Assembly (NCBI GenBank): GCA_007124415.1 | Contig: SLFE01000246.1 | Span: forward strand, 1 to 5,303 | Direction: 5' to 3' | Length of the DNA: 5,303 nucleotides | From: Waddliaceae bacterium | GTDB lineage: Bacteria > Chlamydiota > Chlamydiia > Chlamydiales > SLFE01 | Shown: positions 5,239-5,303 of the stretch, piece by piece | How the letters are laid out: each line of letters opens with the position of its first letter | Position numbering within the stretch: position 1 is the stretch's first letter | Made by a program: the position numbers and the translations under genes | Notes under the pieces: generated by a model | Seen by the model: only the letters and a program-made list of their open reading frames with translations | What the model was told of the DNA's origin: nothing | Database searches by the model: none

Positions 5239-5303
5239 CATATAATGCGGTACTTTGTGCTCTAATTCGCCGATAATTCAGGAAAAAATCGAAAATTTAA
5301 GTA
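5239..5303. other. Short intergenic tail, no supported gene
   Basis: After the RasGAP stop codon there is a TATAAT at 5241-5246 that could be the -10 box of the next plus-strand gene, but no -35 box is recognisable 16-18 bases upstream. The sextamer TAATTC occurs twice nearby (once at about 5263, once at 5274). No hairpin followed by T residues is visible, so where the RasGAP transcript ends is unknown. Confidence 0.3.

Noticed and set aside
5247..5267. Possible short open frame starting ATGCGG after the RasGAP gene
   Set aside because: It reaches a stop after six codons and has no ribosome binding site.

Overview
The window reads like a piece of chromosome from an environmental, amoeba-associated member of the Chlamydiae (Waddlia/Parachlamydia/Criblamydia grade). 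This is an inference. It rests on a cysteine-rich porin-like outer-membrane protein of the MOMP-like/Legionella_OMP type, on a eukaryotic-type RasGAP protein that makes sense only in a bacterium living inside eukaryotic cells, and on moderate GC content. A Legionella-like intracellular gammaproteobacterium is the main alternative. Genes are dense and sit on both strands. No rRNA, tRNA, IS element or CRISPR array was seen.

Left part (1-1518), minus strand: a MauE/DoxX-like multi-pass membrane protein runs off the left edge. Upstream of it on the same strand is an outer-membrane beta-barrel protein with signal peptide, ten mature-region cysteines and terminal Phe. It has a clear intrinsic terminator (428-457), a good ribosome binding site and a candidate promoter. 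A 159-bp divergent intergenic region separates it from the next gene.

Middle (1519-3338): a plus-strand 1-Cys (Prx6-type) peroxiredoxin converges, with 5 bp between stop codons, on a minus-strand CsbD-family stress protein. Upstream of csbD on the same strand is a DhaA/LinB-like haloalkane dehalogenase with the full catalytic pentad.

Right part (3403-5303), plus strand: a VIT1/CCC1-family iron/manganese transporter with every known metal-site residue in register, then an AT-rich promoter region, then a 328-residue protein whose C-terminal three quarters is a recognisable RasGAP domain with arginine finger. The last 65 bases hold no gene start that I can support.

How the genes fit together: the peroxiredoxin, CsbD protein and iron exporter suggest peroxide, metal and stress handling, but they are in separate transcription units. 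The RasGAP protein is the outstanding item. Bacteria have no Ras of the kind this fold acts on, so it is most likely a secreted effector that shuts off a host small GTPase.
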